From positions 30,895-94,894 of the forward strand of contig JAHDHS010000007.1 of NCBI GenBank assembly GCA_020631215.1: 64,000 nt of DNA, written 5' to 3'. This DNA comes from Hellea sp. (GTDB lineage: Bacteria; Pseudomonadota; Alphaproteobacteria; Caulobacterales; Maricaulaceae). The notes beneath the pieces were generated by a model that saw only the letters and a list, made by a program, of their open reading frames with translations, was not told the DNA's origin and searched no databases. The translations under genes and the position numbers were made by a program. Positions 56,368 through 64,000 of the stretch are shown here, piece by piece. Position 1 is the stretch's first letter. Every line of letters begins with the position of its first letter.

Positions 56368-57466
56368 TTCTAATCTCCATATTTGCGATCAATTTTTTTT
56401 TACGAAGCAACTGCAACTCTAATAATCTGTCATTTAACGAGTTGTAAGTCACGGAAATGTCTTCCATTTCTTTGTATATAAATTCATAGTCAGTTTTCTT
56501 TAAGATGGTCGGCAATTCATGACGCTTCCACCACCTAATTACTTCCGTAACACCCGCATTTATTCGTTCATGTACATTTTCTTCTGTTGTGTACATTTCT
56601 AAGTGTTGTTCTGCACAATCTATCGACATTGCTAACCGCGACCAAGACCTCGGATGTGAAACGGCCACGTTCCCTTGGTTTATTTCTCCTGTATGAGTTT
56701 CAAAAATAAAAAACATTATTGTTAAAGAAACTGCCCATAGGCTTAACGGGTCAATTTGAAAATTATTTTCTTTAGTTAGTGGTTTTAAGAGTGCATCTAA
56801 TGTGGACAGAGTATTCTGAACGGCAGACCTATCTGCATCGAACTCTAGGGCCTTTTTTATTTCATTCATTTCATCTGTTCCTGGAAGAGCTGAATACTCG
56901 ATATGTTCATTCACAGCATGGTCTTGAGCTAGAAAGTCTATGTGACACCTAACTATGTGCGCCACCTCATGATAAAATATCATGGAACACGCCATAAAAT
57001 TTACTTTTTTGGTAACTTCTTGGCGAAAAATATCGTTCGGGAATTGAGTATAGAACTTCGCGTTGGGTACTCGTAAAAAATCCATAGTTCGTTTGTCTAC
57101 AAATTCCTTCTTTGTATCACCTATGTTTGAAAATACATCTGGGTCGGAAAAAAATGCATTAAAGTAAAAAGCAAAGAAATGAAGTGTGCCCCAAAAGACG
57201 CCAACATAATCTTCATCATCATGTACCGTAGCGACAGCATTTACGTTAAGATTGTCAATAAGTTCGATGTGAATATTATTGTAAGGAAGACCTTGAGGTT
57301 CCTCATCGGCCGTACTCTTTTCTCCAGAGGTCTTTATCCAATGTCGATAAATATCTAAAATGCCTTTGGCACTAAACTTCAATTCGGAGTTAGTGATTTT
57401 TTGAGTATCTAAAACTCCACCATATTTACCGAATAGACCTTGGAGTATCTGTGCTTTCTCTTGCAA
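56357..57466 (-). CDS. HExxH/ExxAD zinc-protease-like protein B
   Basis: A 369-residue protein. MIFYHEVAHIVRCH contains HEVAH (166-170), and LEFDAD (E208, D212) provides the third-ligand ExxAD pattern, 42 residues on. Beyond these motifs it shows little likeness to protease A, so the two are distant paralogues or independent recruits. A hydrophobic patch (FWGTLHFFAFYFNAFF) lies upstream. It begins 3 bases after the 93-residue zinc protein and overlaps the 51-residue one, so it is translated with both. Confidence 0.65.
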   Translation of the reverse strand: MQEKAQILQGLFGKYGGVLDTQKITNSELKFSAKGILDIYRHWIKTSGEKSTADEEPQGLPYNNIHIELIDNLNVNAVATVHDDEDYVGVFWGTLHFFAFYFNAFFSDPDVFSNIGDTKKEFVDKRTMDFLRVPNAKFYTQFPNDIFRQEVTKKVNFMACSMIFYHEVAHIVRCHIDFLAQDHAVNEHIEYSALPGTDEMNEIKKALEFDADRSAVQNTLSTLDALLKPLTKENNFQIDPLSLWAVSLTIMFFIFETHTGEINQGNVAVSHPRSWSRLAMSIDCAEQHLEMYTTEENVHERINAGVTEVIRWWKRHELPTILKKTDYEFIYKEMEDISVTYNSLNDRLLELQLLRKKKLIANMEIRNAK

Positions 57467-57469
57467 CTT

Positions 57470-57751
57470 CTACCATCCATGTTGTTCATTATGCTTAAGA
57501 CAGAATACTATGGGTTCTTCAATAGCCCACGTCATACCAAACTCATCATTCGACGAGCAAACTTTACAGGATTTTGGAAAAATGGTCTTAATTCCGTCAA
57601 TGAACTCATCAATTTCTTCATTAACAAAATATGGCGACAACAATAACCATGCATCATTATGTGGTTTAATACAGGCGAAATGGGTTCCACCTTCTCTTTC
57701 GTAAATTATGTTAAAGGCTGTAGGATAAGAAAGCTTGTGGAGTCTCGCCAA
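57470..57751 (-). CDS. Small CxxC...CxxH zinc-binding-like protein
   Basis: At least 93 residues from a TTG at 57751. The C-terminus has CKVCSSND ... FCLKH, a CxxC-CxxH pattern like the 51-residue protein downstream. The frame remains open and protein-like for 19 codons further (to a TGA at 57811-57809) without ATG, GTG or TTG. An ATG with an AAGGA site at 57789 opens a different frame that closes after 9 codons. Either an unusual start codon or a one-base frameshift is involved. It lies between the 202-residue protein and protease B (3-base gap). Confidence 0.55.
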   Translation of the reverse strand: MARLHKLSYPTAFNIIYEREGGTHFACIKPHNDAWLLLSPYFVNEEIDEFIDGIKTIFPKSCKVCSSNDEFGMTWAIEEPIVFCLKHNEQHGW

Positions 57752-57795
57752 AAAGTATTCTATTGATCTAATAGTTCCAATTGGATCATATAAAA

Positions 57796-58404
57796 CTACT
57801 TTTTTCCTTCAGGTATTTCCACTCCAAAAACGGAATTTGATTTAGCGTCAAAAAACGACGGATCAATGACCACGATGGTTTTTGAATGGCTAAAAAATTT
57901 ATGTAACAACTCCGGCAACACAGTAATTGGAACTTGGGCCACAAATTGATCCAAACCTTGAGCTTTATATGGGTTTAGTGAATCTGCGCTAGACAGTGGC
58001 CTGTCAAACACATGCATAAGTATGAGACATGTTCCCGGCTGAATCTGAACCAAATAATCAACAGGATAAGCGTGAACATTTGGATATAGGTGAATAAAGA
58101 GCCCAGGAGCTGATCTCAAGAGTCTATCTATGCCTTCAACGTGCAACTCCGTTCCCTCAAATTTTCCTCTAAAATGAATTGTTGTTTGTCTGGCAGCATG
58201 ATTAACAACATTGTGAAACACATCGCCAATTGGTAATCTTTCATTGTTGTAACCGTCAGAAATTAACTCGTAAAATTTCTTGACCCTTCCTTCTGGCAAT
58301 TTTTCTTTTAGTTCATTTGTGAAGTTGCTATCGATGGCGACCCACTTATGTGGAAAATTTTCTACCATCGTTTTTAATACCATCTCAATATCATCGTTAT
58401 GCAT
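57796..58404 (-). CDS. Unknown protein at the head of the protease operon
   Basis: A 202-residue protein with no signal, TM or recognised domain. It looks like a soluble alpha/beta protein (TIHFRGKFEGTELHVEGIDR, VPITVLPELLHKFFSHSKTI, VVIDPSFFD). There is no ribosome site before the ATG. The frame stays open upstream (FDDACKALESAIT) to a TGA at 58459-58457, 7 bases from the IS3 end, so the native 5' end may have been lost or altered by the insertion. It is the first remaining gene of the six-gene operon. Confidence 0.55.
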   Translation of the reverse strand: MHNDDIEMVLKTMVENFPHKWVAIDSNFTNELKEKLPEGRVKKFYELISDGYNNERLPIGDVFHNVVNHAARQTTIHFRGKFEGTELHVEGIDRLLRSAPGLFIHLYPNVHAYPVDYLVQIQPGTCLILMHVFDRPLSSADSLNPYKAQGLDQFVAQVPITVLPELLHKFFSHSKTIVVIDPSFFDAKSNSVFGVEIPEGKK

Positions 58405-58465
58405 AGTGATAGCTGATTCCAGAGCTTTGCAGGCATCATCAAAGCGTGTCCGTCGTCATATAATT

Positions 58466-58496
58466 TGTCACAGATTTAGGCCTGGACTAAGAGAGA
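58466..58496. repeat. IS3 terminal inverted repeat (right end)
   Basis: It begins TGTCACAGATTTAGG and ends CTAAGAGAGA. It pairs with 59898-59928 at 29 of 31 positions. Confidence 0.9.
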
Positions 58497-58520
58497 TTCT
58501 GCTCACCCTTTTTGTTGATA

Positions 58521-59501
58521 TTAAGCGACGGCTTTGCGGTATTGCAAGCGTCGATGCTCGATTGTCTTTTGTTTGATCCTTTCTCTTTTGTTGATGATTG
58601 ATTGTGCCCGGCCGAAGTAGACATCAGCCGGTGTGACGTTGTTCAGGCTCTCGTGGTAACGGTGATGATTATAATGCTCGATGAAGCTTTCAATCTGGCG
58701 TTCTAAGTCTCCGGGTAGGAAGTAGTTTTCCAGCAGGATACGGTTCTTGAGAATTTGATGCCAGCGTTCGATCTTGCCTTGGGTCTGAGGATGATAGGGT
58801 GCGCCTCGGACGTGGCTCATACCGTTATCTTTGATATAATTGGCCAGATCTTCAGAGATATAACTGGCGCCATTATCCGATAACAGGCGTGGTTTGTGAA
58901 CGACGTTAGCTTGATCACATCCTGATGCCACGAGAGCCATATTGAGCGTATCTGTGACGTCACTCGTCTTCATAGTCTTGCAGAGCTTCCAGCTGATAAT
59001 GTATCGTGAGAAGTCATCAAGCACTGTCGACAGATACATCCAACCCCAGCCCATAATCTTGAAGTAGGTAAAGTCTGTTTGCCACATCTGATTGGGAGCC
59101 GTGGTCTTGTCTTTAAACTCATTAGCCGCCTTCATCACGATAAAAGCCGGGCTGGAGATCAGGTCATGGGCCTTGAGAAGGCGGTACACCGAGCTTTCAG
59201 AGATAAAATAGCCCTTGGTATCCGTAAAACGCACAGCCAGCTCACGGGGTGATAGCTCTGGTATATCGAGCGCCATCTCTAGAACCTGAGCCCTTACCTT
59301 ATCCGGTATCTTGTTCCATACCCGCCCCGGATGCGGAGCACGGTCAACAAGGCCGTCTTCTCCGTAATGCTGGTAACGGTCATACCAACGGTAAAACGTA
59401 CGGCGATTAACGCCCAGCTTATCCAGCGTCCACTTGGCAGGGCGCGGTGAGCGCTCCACCAAACGGATGATCTCAAGCTTCTCGGAAGCCGGATATCTCA
59501 T
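58521..59501 (-). CDS. IS3-family transposase OrfB (DDE integrase)
   Basis: A 326-residue protein. The N-terminal HTH part (ASEKLEIIRLVERS, RRTFYRWYDRY) is followed by an rve-type integrase core. The DDE residues are visible in WQTDFTYFKI, LSDNGASYIS and GKIERWHQILKNR. It ends with the usual YHESLNNVTPADVYFGR block. The ATG overlaps the OrfA stop (ATGA), so it is probably expressed by coupled reinitiation rather than the frameshift used by many IS3 members. It appears intact. Confidence 0.95.
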   Translation of the reverse strand: MRYPASEKLEIIRLVERSPRPAKWTLDKLGVNRRTFYRWYDRYQHYGEDGLVDRAPHPGRVWNKIPDKVRAQVLEMALDIPELSPRELAVRFTDTKGYFISESSVYRLLKAHDLISSPAFIVMKAANEFKDKTTAPNQMWQTDFTYFKIMGWGWMYLSTVLDDFSRYIISWKLCKTMKTSDVTDTLNMALVASGCDQANVVHKPRLLSDNGASYISEDLANYIKDNGMSHVRGAPYHPQTQGKIERWHQILKNRILLENYFLPGDLERQIESFIEHYNHHRYHESLNNVTPADVYFGRAQSIINKRERIKQKTIEHRRLQYRKAVA

Positions 59502-59875
59502 TCGATATCCTCCCCATCCCCGATCATGCTTTTTTTGAGCAAGCGGTTTTCAAGCGTGAGTTCAGCCACACATTCCTTCAGGTCGCGGGCCTCTGATCGC
59601 AAACTTTTGACTTCGGCCGAGTTAGCTTGGCGGACAATATCACCCGCCAGCCGTTTCTTGCCGGCCTCAAGAAAGTCTTTTGACCATTTGTAATATATGC
59701 CTTGAGAGATACCTTCGCGGCGACATAGCTCAGCAACACTGTCCTCACCGCGCAGACCGTCCAGTACGATGCGGATCTTCTCCTCAGCAGAATACTGCCT
59801 GCGTGTTTTACGTTTAATGTCTTTGACGATCCGTTCGCCATCAGATTGTTTACTTCTTCTCATCTTTCTCTCCAT
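59498..59875 (-). CDS. IS3-family transposase OrfA (HTH)
   Basis: A 125-residue protein with a helix-turn-helix (YSAEEKIRIVLDGLRGEDSV, CRREGISQGIYYKWSKDFL) and a C-terminal leucine-zipper-like coiled coil (SLRSEARDLKECVAELTLEN). It binds the IS ends and cooperates with OrfB. The frame starts at 59875, where MERKMRRSKQ gives two possible ATGs; the second may be used. Confidence 0.92.
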   Translation of the reverse strand: MERKMRRSKQSDGERIVKDIKRKTRRQYSAEEKIRIVLDGLRGEDSVAELCRREGISQGIYYKWSKDFLEAGKKRLAGDIVRQANSAEVKSLRSEARDLKECVAELTLENRLLKKSMIGDGEDIE

Positions 59876-59897
59876 GAGATTAAAGATGAGCCAAAAG

Positions 59898-59928
59898 TCT
59901 CTCTTAGCCCAGACCTAAATCTGTGACA
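59898..59928. repeat. IS3 terminal inverted repeat (left end)
   Basis: Read on the minus strand it begins TGTCACAGATTTAGG, mirroring 58466-58496 with two mismatches. It lies just upstream of OrfA. Confidence 0.9.
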
Positions 59929-59931
59929 TTA

Positions 59932-60116
59932 GTGCTGACGCCGGACAGATACTTCAATGAATTAGATCGGCTAAGTTCATTTGGGACTAAATTTGGTTTC
60001 CAAGCCTCAAATTCCTATGTGAATGATATTACCTATGTGACCCCATCGCAGATTGGCCCATCAGTCATCACAATGGAGCTGCAGAAAATCCAAAACAATA
60101 ATGCCGGCCAAGACTA
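59932..60116 (+). other. Unassigned segment between IS3 and bolA, possible gene remnant
   Basis: A plus-strand frame open from the IS end reads plausibly as protein (DRYFNELDRLSSFGTKFG, YVTPSQIGPSVITMELQKI) but lacks a start and then runs antisense through bolA. It may be a fragment cut by the IS insertion, or chance. I do not recognise it. Confidence 0.3.
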
Positions 60117-60416
60117 TTATTCTGCCGCCCGCGCCTCCAGAGAGAACGCATGTATCTTAGGCATTTCATCGGCCAATGCCTCCATCACGGCGCGGTGTTT
60201 TTTGAGGCGGGACATGCCGGCAAAGGCTTCGCTGACGATGATGACTTTGAAATGGCTTTCGGCGGATTGGCCATCATCGGGCGTGCCGAATTCGGCGGCG
60301 TGCGCGGCCGCCCCGGCATGACCGGCATGCAGGTGAGACTCATCGATCACCTGTAACTGCGACGGATTGAACGAAGCCGTCAGTTTTTCCTTGATTGCGC
60401 GTGCGATTAAGCCCAT
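60117..60416 (-). CDS. BolA-family protein
   Basis: A 99-residue protein. The ATG at 60416 has AAGGA eight bases upstream and gives the standard BolA N-terminus (IARAIKEKLTASFNPSQLQV); longer in-frame starts are rejected. ESHLHAGHAG and SHFKVIIVSEAFAGMSRLKKHR carry the conserved histidines and the class II KH-like fold. BolA proteins pair with monothiol glutaredoxins in Fe-S cluster trafficking and can act in stress and cell-shape control. It is divergent from the J-domain gene, 47 bases between starts. Confidence 0.93.
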   Translation of the reverse strand: MGLIARAIKEKLTASFNPSQLQVIDESHLHAGHAGAAAHAAEFGTPDDGQSAESHFKVIIVSEAFAGMSRLKKHRAVMEALADEMPKIHAFSLEARAAE

Positions 60417-60463
60417 TTTGCGCAGTCCTTTCATTCTAGCCCAACAGGAACCATATAGGACCC

Positions 60464-61081
60464 ATGGCATCCAATTACGAGTATAAACCCAAAGGCATCG
60501 ATATTCGCGTCTCCCGGACGAAGAAGAAGAAACCGCCAACCGAAGAACCCTGTGATTGGGAAGGTTGCGTGTCCAAGGGCGGTTGTAAAGCCCCTAAAGG
60601 GCCGGACCGCCTGCGGGAATATTATAATTTCTGCACGGCCCATGCCCGCGAATATAATAAGAATTGGAATTTCTTTTCCGGCATGACCGATGCCGACATC
60701 GCCGAATGGCAGGTCGGCGCGCGTCACGGCCACCGCCCGACCTGGGACGTGCGCAAAAATACGGGCGAGCGCGCGCAGGCACAAAAGAAACGCCGCGCAG
60801 GCCACACCGCCGCGACCGCCGAAGGCTATAATATTTTCGGCGATGGCAGTCAGCCTCAAACCTCCGGCCCGCGCCGCCGCAGCCTGTCCAAAATGCAATT
60901 AAAAGCGCTGGACGATCTGGGGCTGGACGATATGGCCACCAAAGAAGATGTCCGCAAACGCTATACGCAACTGGTCAAACAGCTTCACCCCGATGCCAAT
61001 CAGGGCAAGCGTAACACCGAAGAAAGCCTGCAGCGCGTGGTCAAGGCCTATAAAATCCTGAAAACAACAGAGCTCGGCTAG
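60464..61081 (+). CDS. DnaJ-domain protein with C-terminal J domain
   Basis: A 205-residue protein. The J domain is at the C-terminus ([19 protein letters not shown], then HPDANQG with the essential HPD, AYKILK). The N-terminal two-thirds has a Cys pattern ([23 protein letters not shown]) suggesting metal binding. This alphaproteobacterial family is regularly found between bolA and cobS. It should stimulate DnaK ATPase; its client is unknown. cobS starts 25 bases downstream. Confidence 0.9.
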   Translation: MASNYEYKPKGIDIRVSRTKKKKPPTEEPCDWEGCVSKGGCKAPKGPDRLREYYNFCTAHAREYNKNWNFFSGMTDADIAEWQVGARHGHRPTWDVRKNTGERAQAQKKRRAGHTAATAEGYNIFGDGSQPQTSGPRRRSLSKMQLKALDDLGLDDMATKEDVRKRYTQLVKQLHPDANQGKRNTEESLQRVVKAYKILKTTELG

Positions 61082-61106
61082 AAGCCGCCACAGAAAGTAT
61101 CCCGAC

Positions 61107-62090
61107 ATGAGTGAGCAATTCCCGATTTTTCAACCGGACACAACCGTTTCGGCGCGCGAGGTCTTTGGCGTGGATTTTGACATGGAGGTTCCGGCCTTTA
61201 GCCAGCCATCGGAATTTGTTCCGCCGGTGGATGACGCCTATCTGTTTGACGGCCCGACGACGCAGGCCATTCTGGCGGGCTTTGCCTATAATCGCCGCGT
61301 GATGATCCAGGGCTATCACGGGACGGGTAAATCCACCCATATTGAACAGGTGGCGGCCAAGCTGAACTGGCCGCTGGTGCGGATCAATCTGGACAGCCAT
61401 GTTTCCCGGATTGACCTGGTCGGCAAGGACGCAATTGTCCTGAAAGACGGCAAGCAAATCACGGAGTTTCGCGAGGGCCTGCTGCCATGGGCGCTGCAAA
61501 ATCCGGTCGCGCTGACCTTTGATGAATATGACGCGGGCCGCCCCGATGTGATGTTCGTGATCCAGCGCGTGCTTGAGGCGCAAGGCCGCCTGACATTGCT
61601 GGATCAAAACAAAGTCATCACGCCGCATAATGCCTTCCGCCTTTTCGCGACGACCAATACGGTCGGCCTCGGCGATACAACCGGGCTTTATCACGGCACG
61701 CAGCAAATCAACCAAGGCCAGATGGACCGTTGGTCAATCGTGTGCCAGCTCAATTACCTGCCCCATGACAGTGAAGAAAAAATCGTCCTCGCCAAATCCC
61801 CAACCTATGACACAGCCGAAGGGCGCGATATCATCGCCTCTATGGTGCGGGTCGCGGATATGACGCGCAACGCCTTTATCAATGGCGACATCTCCACCGT
61901 TATGTCCCCGCGCACCGTGATTAACTGGGCCGAGAATACACGCATTTTTGACGGCGATCTGGCGCAGGGCTTCCGCCTGACATTCTTAAATAAATGCGAC
62001 GAGCTGGAACGCCCGATCATCAGCGAGTTCTACCAACGCGCTTTCGGCGAAGATTTGCCCGAGAGCAGCACGACTGTGATGGTGGCGTAG
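61107..62090 (+). CDS. cobS: Cobaltochelatase subunit CobS (AAA+ ATPase)
   Basis: A 327-residue MoxR-like AAA+ protein, which together with CobT and CobN inserts cobalt into hydrogenobyrinate diamide in aerobic vitamin B12 synthesis. Walker A is [10 protein letters not shown], Walker B is [10 protein letters not shown], and sensor-1 is [30 protein letters not shown] and [18 protein letters not shown] are family blocks. The length is normal. CobN is not in the window. In some alphaproteobacteria this pair persists without B12 synthesis, so the role should be judged on the whole genome. Confidence 0.95.
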   Translation: MSEQFPIFQPDTTVSAREVFGVDFDMEVPAFSQPSEFVPPVDDAYLFDGPTTQAILAGFAYNRRVMIQGYHGTGKSTHIEQVAAKLNWPLVRINLDSHVSRIDLVGKDAIVLKDGKQITEFREGLLPWALQNPVALTFDEYDAGRPDVMFVIQRVLEAQGRLTLLDQNKVITPHNAFRLFATTNTVGLGDTTGLYHGTQQINQGQMDRWSIVCQLNYLPHDSEEKIVLAKSPTYDTAEGRDIIASMVRVADMTRNAFINGDISTVMSPRTVINWAENTRIFDGDLAQGFRLTFLNKCDELERPIISEFYQRAFGEDLPESSTTVMVA

Positions 62091-62107
62091 TGGGGCATCC
62101 CCTTCCT

Positions 62108-62196
62108 TCCGCTCACCCCAGCGAAAGCTGGGGTCCAGTATTGCAAAATACAGTTTGTGGGGCTCTGGATCCCGGCTTTCGCCGGGATGAGCGGGG
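62108..62196. repeat. Palindromic intergenic repeat element between cobS and cobT
   Basis: Two hairpins, ACCCCAGC-GAAA-GCTGGGGT (62115-62134) and ATCCCGGC-TTTC-GCCGGGAT (62169-62188), sit inside a larger imperfect palindrome whose outer arms are GCTCA and TGAGC. GAAAGC and GCTTTC cores in this layout are typical of a widespread alphaproteobacterial repeat. It ends 14 bases before the cobT start and could affect its translation. Confidence 0.8.
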
Positions 62197-62210
62197 TATA
62201 GTATAGCCCA

Positions 62211-64000
62211 ATGACCGCCCGCACTCCCATAGATGAGTTTAAGCGAAGCCTGAGCGCGGCGACCAAGGCGCTGTCGGGGGAGACTGAGCTGGAGGTTTCC
62301 TATGGCGGAGATGTGGCGGGGATTGTGCGGGATCAGATCATGCTGCCGAGCCTGCCGCCCAAATTAAAGCCCGAACAAATCGCCAAAGCGCGCGGCGAAG
62401 CGGACGGCCTGGCCTTGCGTCTGGCCCTGCATGACAAAGCTGTGCACGCGAAAAATCAACCGCAATCCGGCCCGGCGCGCGCCATGTTCGAAGCCATGGA
62501 GCAGGCCCGGGTCGAAGCGTTGGGCGGGCAACATCTGGCAGGCGTCGGCGATAATCTCATGGCGGCGCTGGATGCACGGGCAGCCAAAAAAGGCTTTGAC
62601 GCGCCCGACATCGCCAAGGATGATCAGAGCTTTGCCGAGGCCGTTGGCCTGTATGCGCGCGAAGTCCTGACGGGGCGCGATCTGCCCGATAGCACGAAAG
62701 GCATCATGGCCGCTTGGCGCAAAGAGATTGAGGTCAAAGCCGGACTGCGCATGGAGGTGCTGAAATCCCGTCTGGAAGACCAGAACGCCTTCGCCCAAAC
62801 GGTGCGGCAATTAATTGCCGATTTTGATCTGGGCGAGGATTTGGCCGAACCCGAACAAAGCGATGAGCAGGATCAGGAATCCTCTGAGAACGAAGATCAG
62901 CAACCCGATCAGACCCCCGACACGCCGCAGGAAGAACAGCCCGGCCAAACCGAAGTCTCCGACGCCGACGCCATGGAAGAGGACAGCGAAGACGCGCAAG
63001 ACATGGTCGATGCCGAAAACATTGACGGCGAAGGCGACGACGCCGACCAAACGCCCAACCCCAATGCGCAGCGCCCGCAGCCGACCAACCTGCCCGACCC
63101 TTACACGGTCTATACGACCACCCATGATGAGGTGATTAAGGCCGAGGAATTATGCGAGCCCGAAGAGCTGGAACGGCTGCGCGGCTATCTGGACGGGCAT
63201 ATGGCGGGGCTGTCCGCCGTGATTGCGCGGCTGGCCAACCGTCTGCAACGCCGCCTGCTCGCGCAGCAGCAAAGATCATGGACCTATGATTTGGAGGAAG
63301 GCATGCTCGATACGGCCCGCCTGACCCGCGTGATCATCGATCCTATGTCGGCCCTGACCTTTAAAGAAGAAAAGGAAACCGATTTCCGCGATACGGTGGT
63401 CACGATCCTGATTGATAATTCCGGTTCCATGCGCGGACGGCCCATTATGGTTGCGGCCGTCTGTGCCGATATCATGGCGCGCACGCTGGAACGTTGCGGC
63501 GTGAAGGCGGAAATTCTCGGCTTTACCACCCGCGCCTGGAAAGGCGGCAAGTCATTCCAGGACTGGATGGCGGCGGGCAAGCCGAGCCAGCCCGGGCGGC
63601 TGAATGATCTGCGCCACATTATTTATAAAGGCGCGGATATGCCGTGGCGGCGGGCCAAGCGAAATCTCGGCCTGATGATGCGCGAAGGCCTCCTGAAAGA
63701 AAATGTCGATGGCGAAGCGCTGGAATGGGCCTATCAACGCATCATGCGCCGCCCTGAGCAGCGCCGCATCATGATGGTCATTTCCGACGGCGCGCCCGTG
63801 GATGACGCCACCCAAAGCCAGAATAAATCCGGGCTGCTGGAAAATCACCTACGCATGATGATCGACAAGATTGAAAACCGTTCCGAGGTCGAATTGGTGG
63901 CCATCGGCATCGGCCATGACGTCACAAGATGGTATAAACGCGCCGTCACCATCATGGACGTAGAACAACTCGGCGGCGCCATGACCGAAAAGCTCGCGGA
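62211..64000 (+). CDS. cobT: Cobaltochelatase subunit CobT (5' part)
   Basis: At least 596 residues from the ATG at 62211; the frame runs off the window. The N-terminal helical region is followed by a long acidic, Gln-rich linker (about 205-290, for example [20 protein letters not shown]). A von Willebrand A domain follows, with the MIDAS motif [10 protein letters not shown] (D402, S404, S406). This matches CobT, which forms a two-ring ATP-driven complex with CobS for cobalt insertion by CobN. It is 120 bases after cobS, with a palindromic repeat between. Confidence 0.95.
   Translation, partial: MTARTPIDEFKRSLSAATKALSGETELEVSYGGDVAGIVRDQIMLPSLPPKLKPEQIAKARGEADGLALRLALHDKAVHAKNQPQSGPARAMFEAMEQARVEALGGQHLAGVGDNLMAALDARAAKKGFDAPDIAKDDQSFAEAVGLYAREVLTGRDLPDSTKGIMAAWRKEIEVKAGLRMEVLKSRLEDQNAFAQTVRQLIADFDLGEDLAEPEQSDEQDQESSENEDQQPDQTPDTPQEEQPGQTEVSDADAMEEDSEDAQDMVDAENIDGEGDDADQTPNPNAQRPQPTNLPDPYTVYTTTHDEVIKAEELCEPEELERLRGYLDGHMAGLSAVIARLANRLQRRLLAQQQRSWTYDLEEGMLDTARLTRVIIDPMSALTFKEEKETDFRDTVVTILIDNSGSMRGRPIMVAAVCADIMARTLERCGVKAEILGFTTRAWKGGKSFQDWMAAGKPSQPGRLNDLRHIIYKGADMPWRRAKRNLGLMMREGLLKENVDGEALEWAYQRIMRRPEQRRIMMVISDGAPVDDATQSQNKSGLLENHLRMMIDKIENRSEVELVAIGIGHDVTRWYKRAVTIMDVEQLGGAMTEKLA

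Larger units (their letters stand above)
58466..59928 (-). mobile_element. IS3-family insertion sequence, apparently intact
   Basis: About 1.46 kb, bounded by 31-bp terminal inverted repeats (29 matches) that begin TGTCACAGATTTAGG. It contains two transposase frames on the minus strand. If the right end is placed at 59927, ATT lies on both sides as a possible 3-bp target duplication; with the symmetrical ends there is none. It sits at the 5' end of the protease operon and may have brought or removed its promoter. Confidence 0.92.

Noticed and set aside
59490..59510. Programmed -1 frameshift between IS3 OrfA and OrfB
   Set aside because: The two frames meet in an ATGA stop-start overlap, and I saw no clear slippery heptamer, so coupled reinitiation is simpler.
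58463..59931. Firm target-site duplication for the IS3 element
   Set aside because: ATT flanks both ends only if one terminal base is excluded; with symmetrical ends the flanks differ.
59923..60321. 132-codon plus-strand frame across the IS end and bolA
   Set aside because: It starts inside the IS terminal repeat and its second half is antisense to bolA; only the middle is kept, as a doubtful remnant.

Overview
The window looks like chromosome from a marine, stalked-type alphaproteobacterium, probably near the Hyphomonadales/Maricaulales. This is inferred from the bolA | dnaJ-like / cobS / cobT order, the mutT-argJ-parvulin | secA block, and the style of the housekeeping proteins. I saw no rRNA, tRNA or CRISPR array.

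Layout. (1) 1-3,850: end of a LysM protein, a terminator, and a large secreted RTX metalloprotease (M10/serralysin type). (2) 4,079-10,565: nucleotide-sugar genes, with the complete dTDP-L-rhamnose set (rfbC-D-B-A), UDP-glucose dehydrogenase and phosphomannomutase/phosphoglucomutase. (3) 10,838-13,969: a second RTX protein, with no visible enzyme domain. (4) 14,046-16,575: a three-gene cobalamin/iron-complex type ABC importer. (5) 16,572-17,666: two related 4-TM proteins and a small Xre regulator. (6) 17,758-25,043: housekeeping genes (mutT, argJ, parvulin, secA, a TorF-like outer-membrane protein, accA). (7) 25,122-29,515: an RND efflux pump with its adaptor. (8) 29,743-53,205: a large surface-glycan locus. 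It holds a giant KpsC-like capsule glycosyltransferase, a methyltransferase with a histone-H1-like tail, an acyltransferase-SGNH fusion, a TPR-dioxygenase fusion, a capsule-type ABC exporter whose ATPase carries a TPR tail, and all enzyme activities for CMP-pseudaminic acid (PseB, C, F, a PseG-PseH fusion, and PseI). A DUF2793 phage-like protein, a 4-TM protein and an Lrp/ammonia-lyase pair sit inside it. (9) 53,206-59,930: an AT-rich accessory island with a decayed RTX C-terminus, two unknown genes, a tight six-gene operon and an intact IS3-family element at its head. (10) 60,117-64,000: bolA, a J-domain protein, cobS and the start of cobT.

How the parts fit. The rhamnose, UDP-glucuronate and mannose/glucose-phosphate genes supply precursors. 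The Pse genes make CMP-pseudaminate. The KpsC-like and capsule-synthesis proteins, the exporter, the methyltransferase and the acyltransferase would build, decorate and export a pseudaminate-containing capsule or glycan. The RTX proteins need a type I secretion system, which is not in the window.

Best candidate for something undescribed: the operon at 54,685-58,404. It encodes two different HExxH/ExxAD zinc-protease-like proteins, two small proteins that each end in a CxxC...CxxH zinc-binding pattern (one only 51 residues), a 3-TM protein and an unknown protein. The genes overlap or nearly touch and are bordered by an IS3 element. A phage-defence or toxin-type conflict system is a reasonable hypothesis but is not shown. 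Other striking signals are a 35-bp dispersed repeat present three times, and a ~110-bp imperfect direct repeat bracketing one membrane-protein gene.
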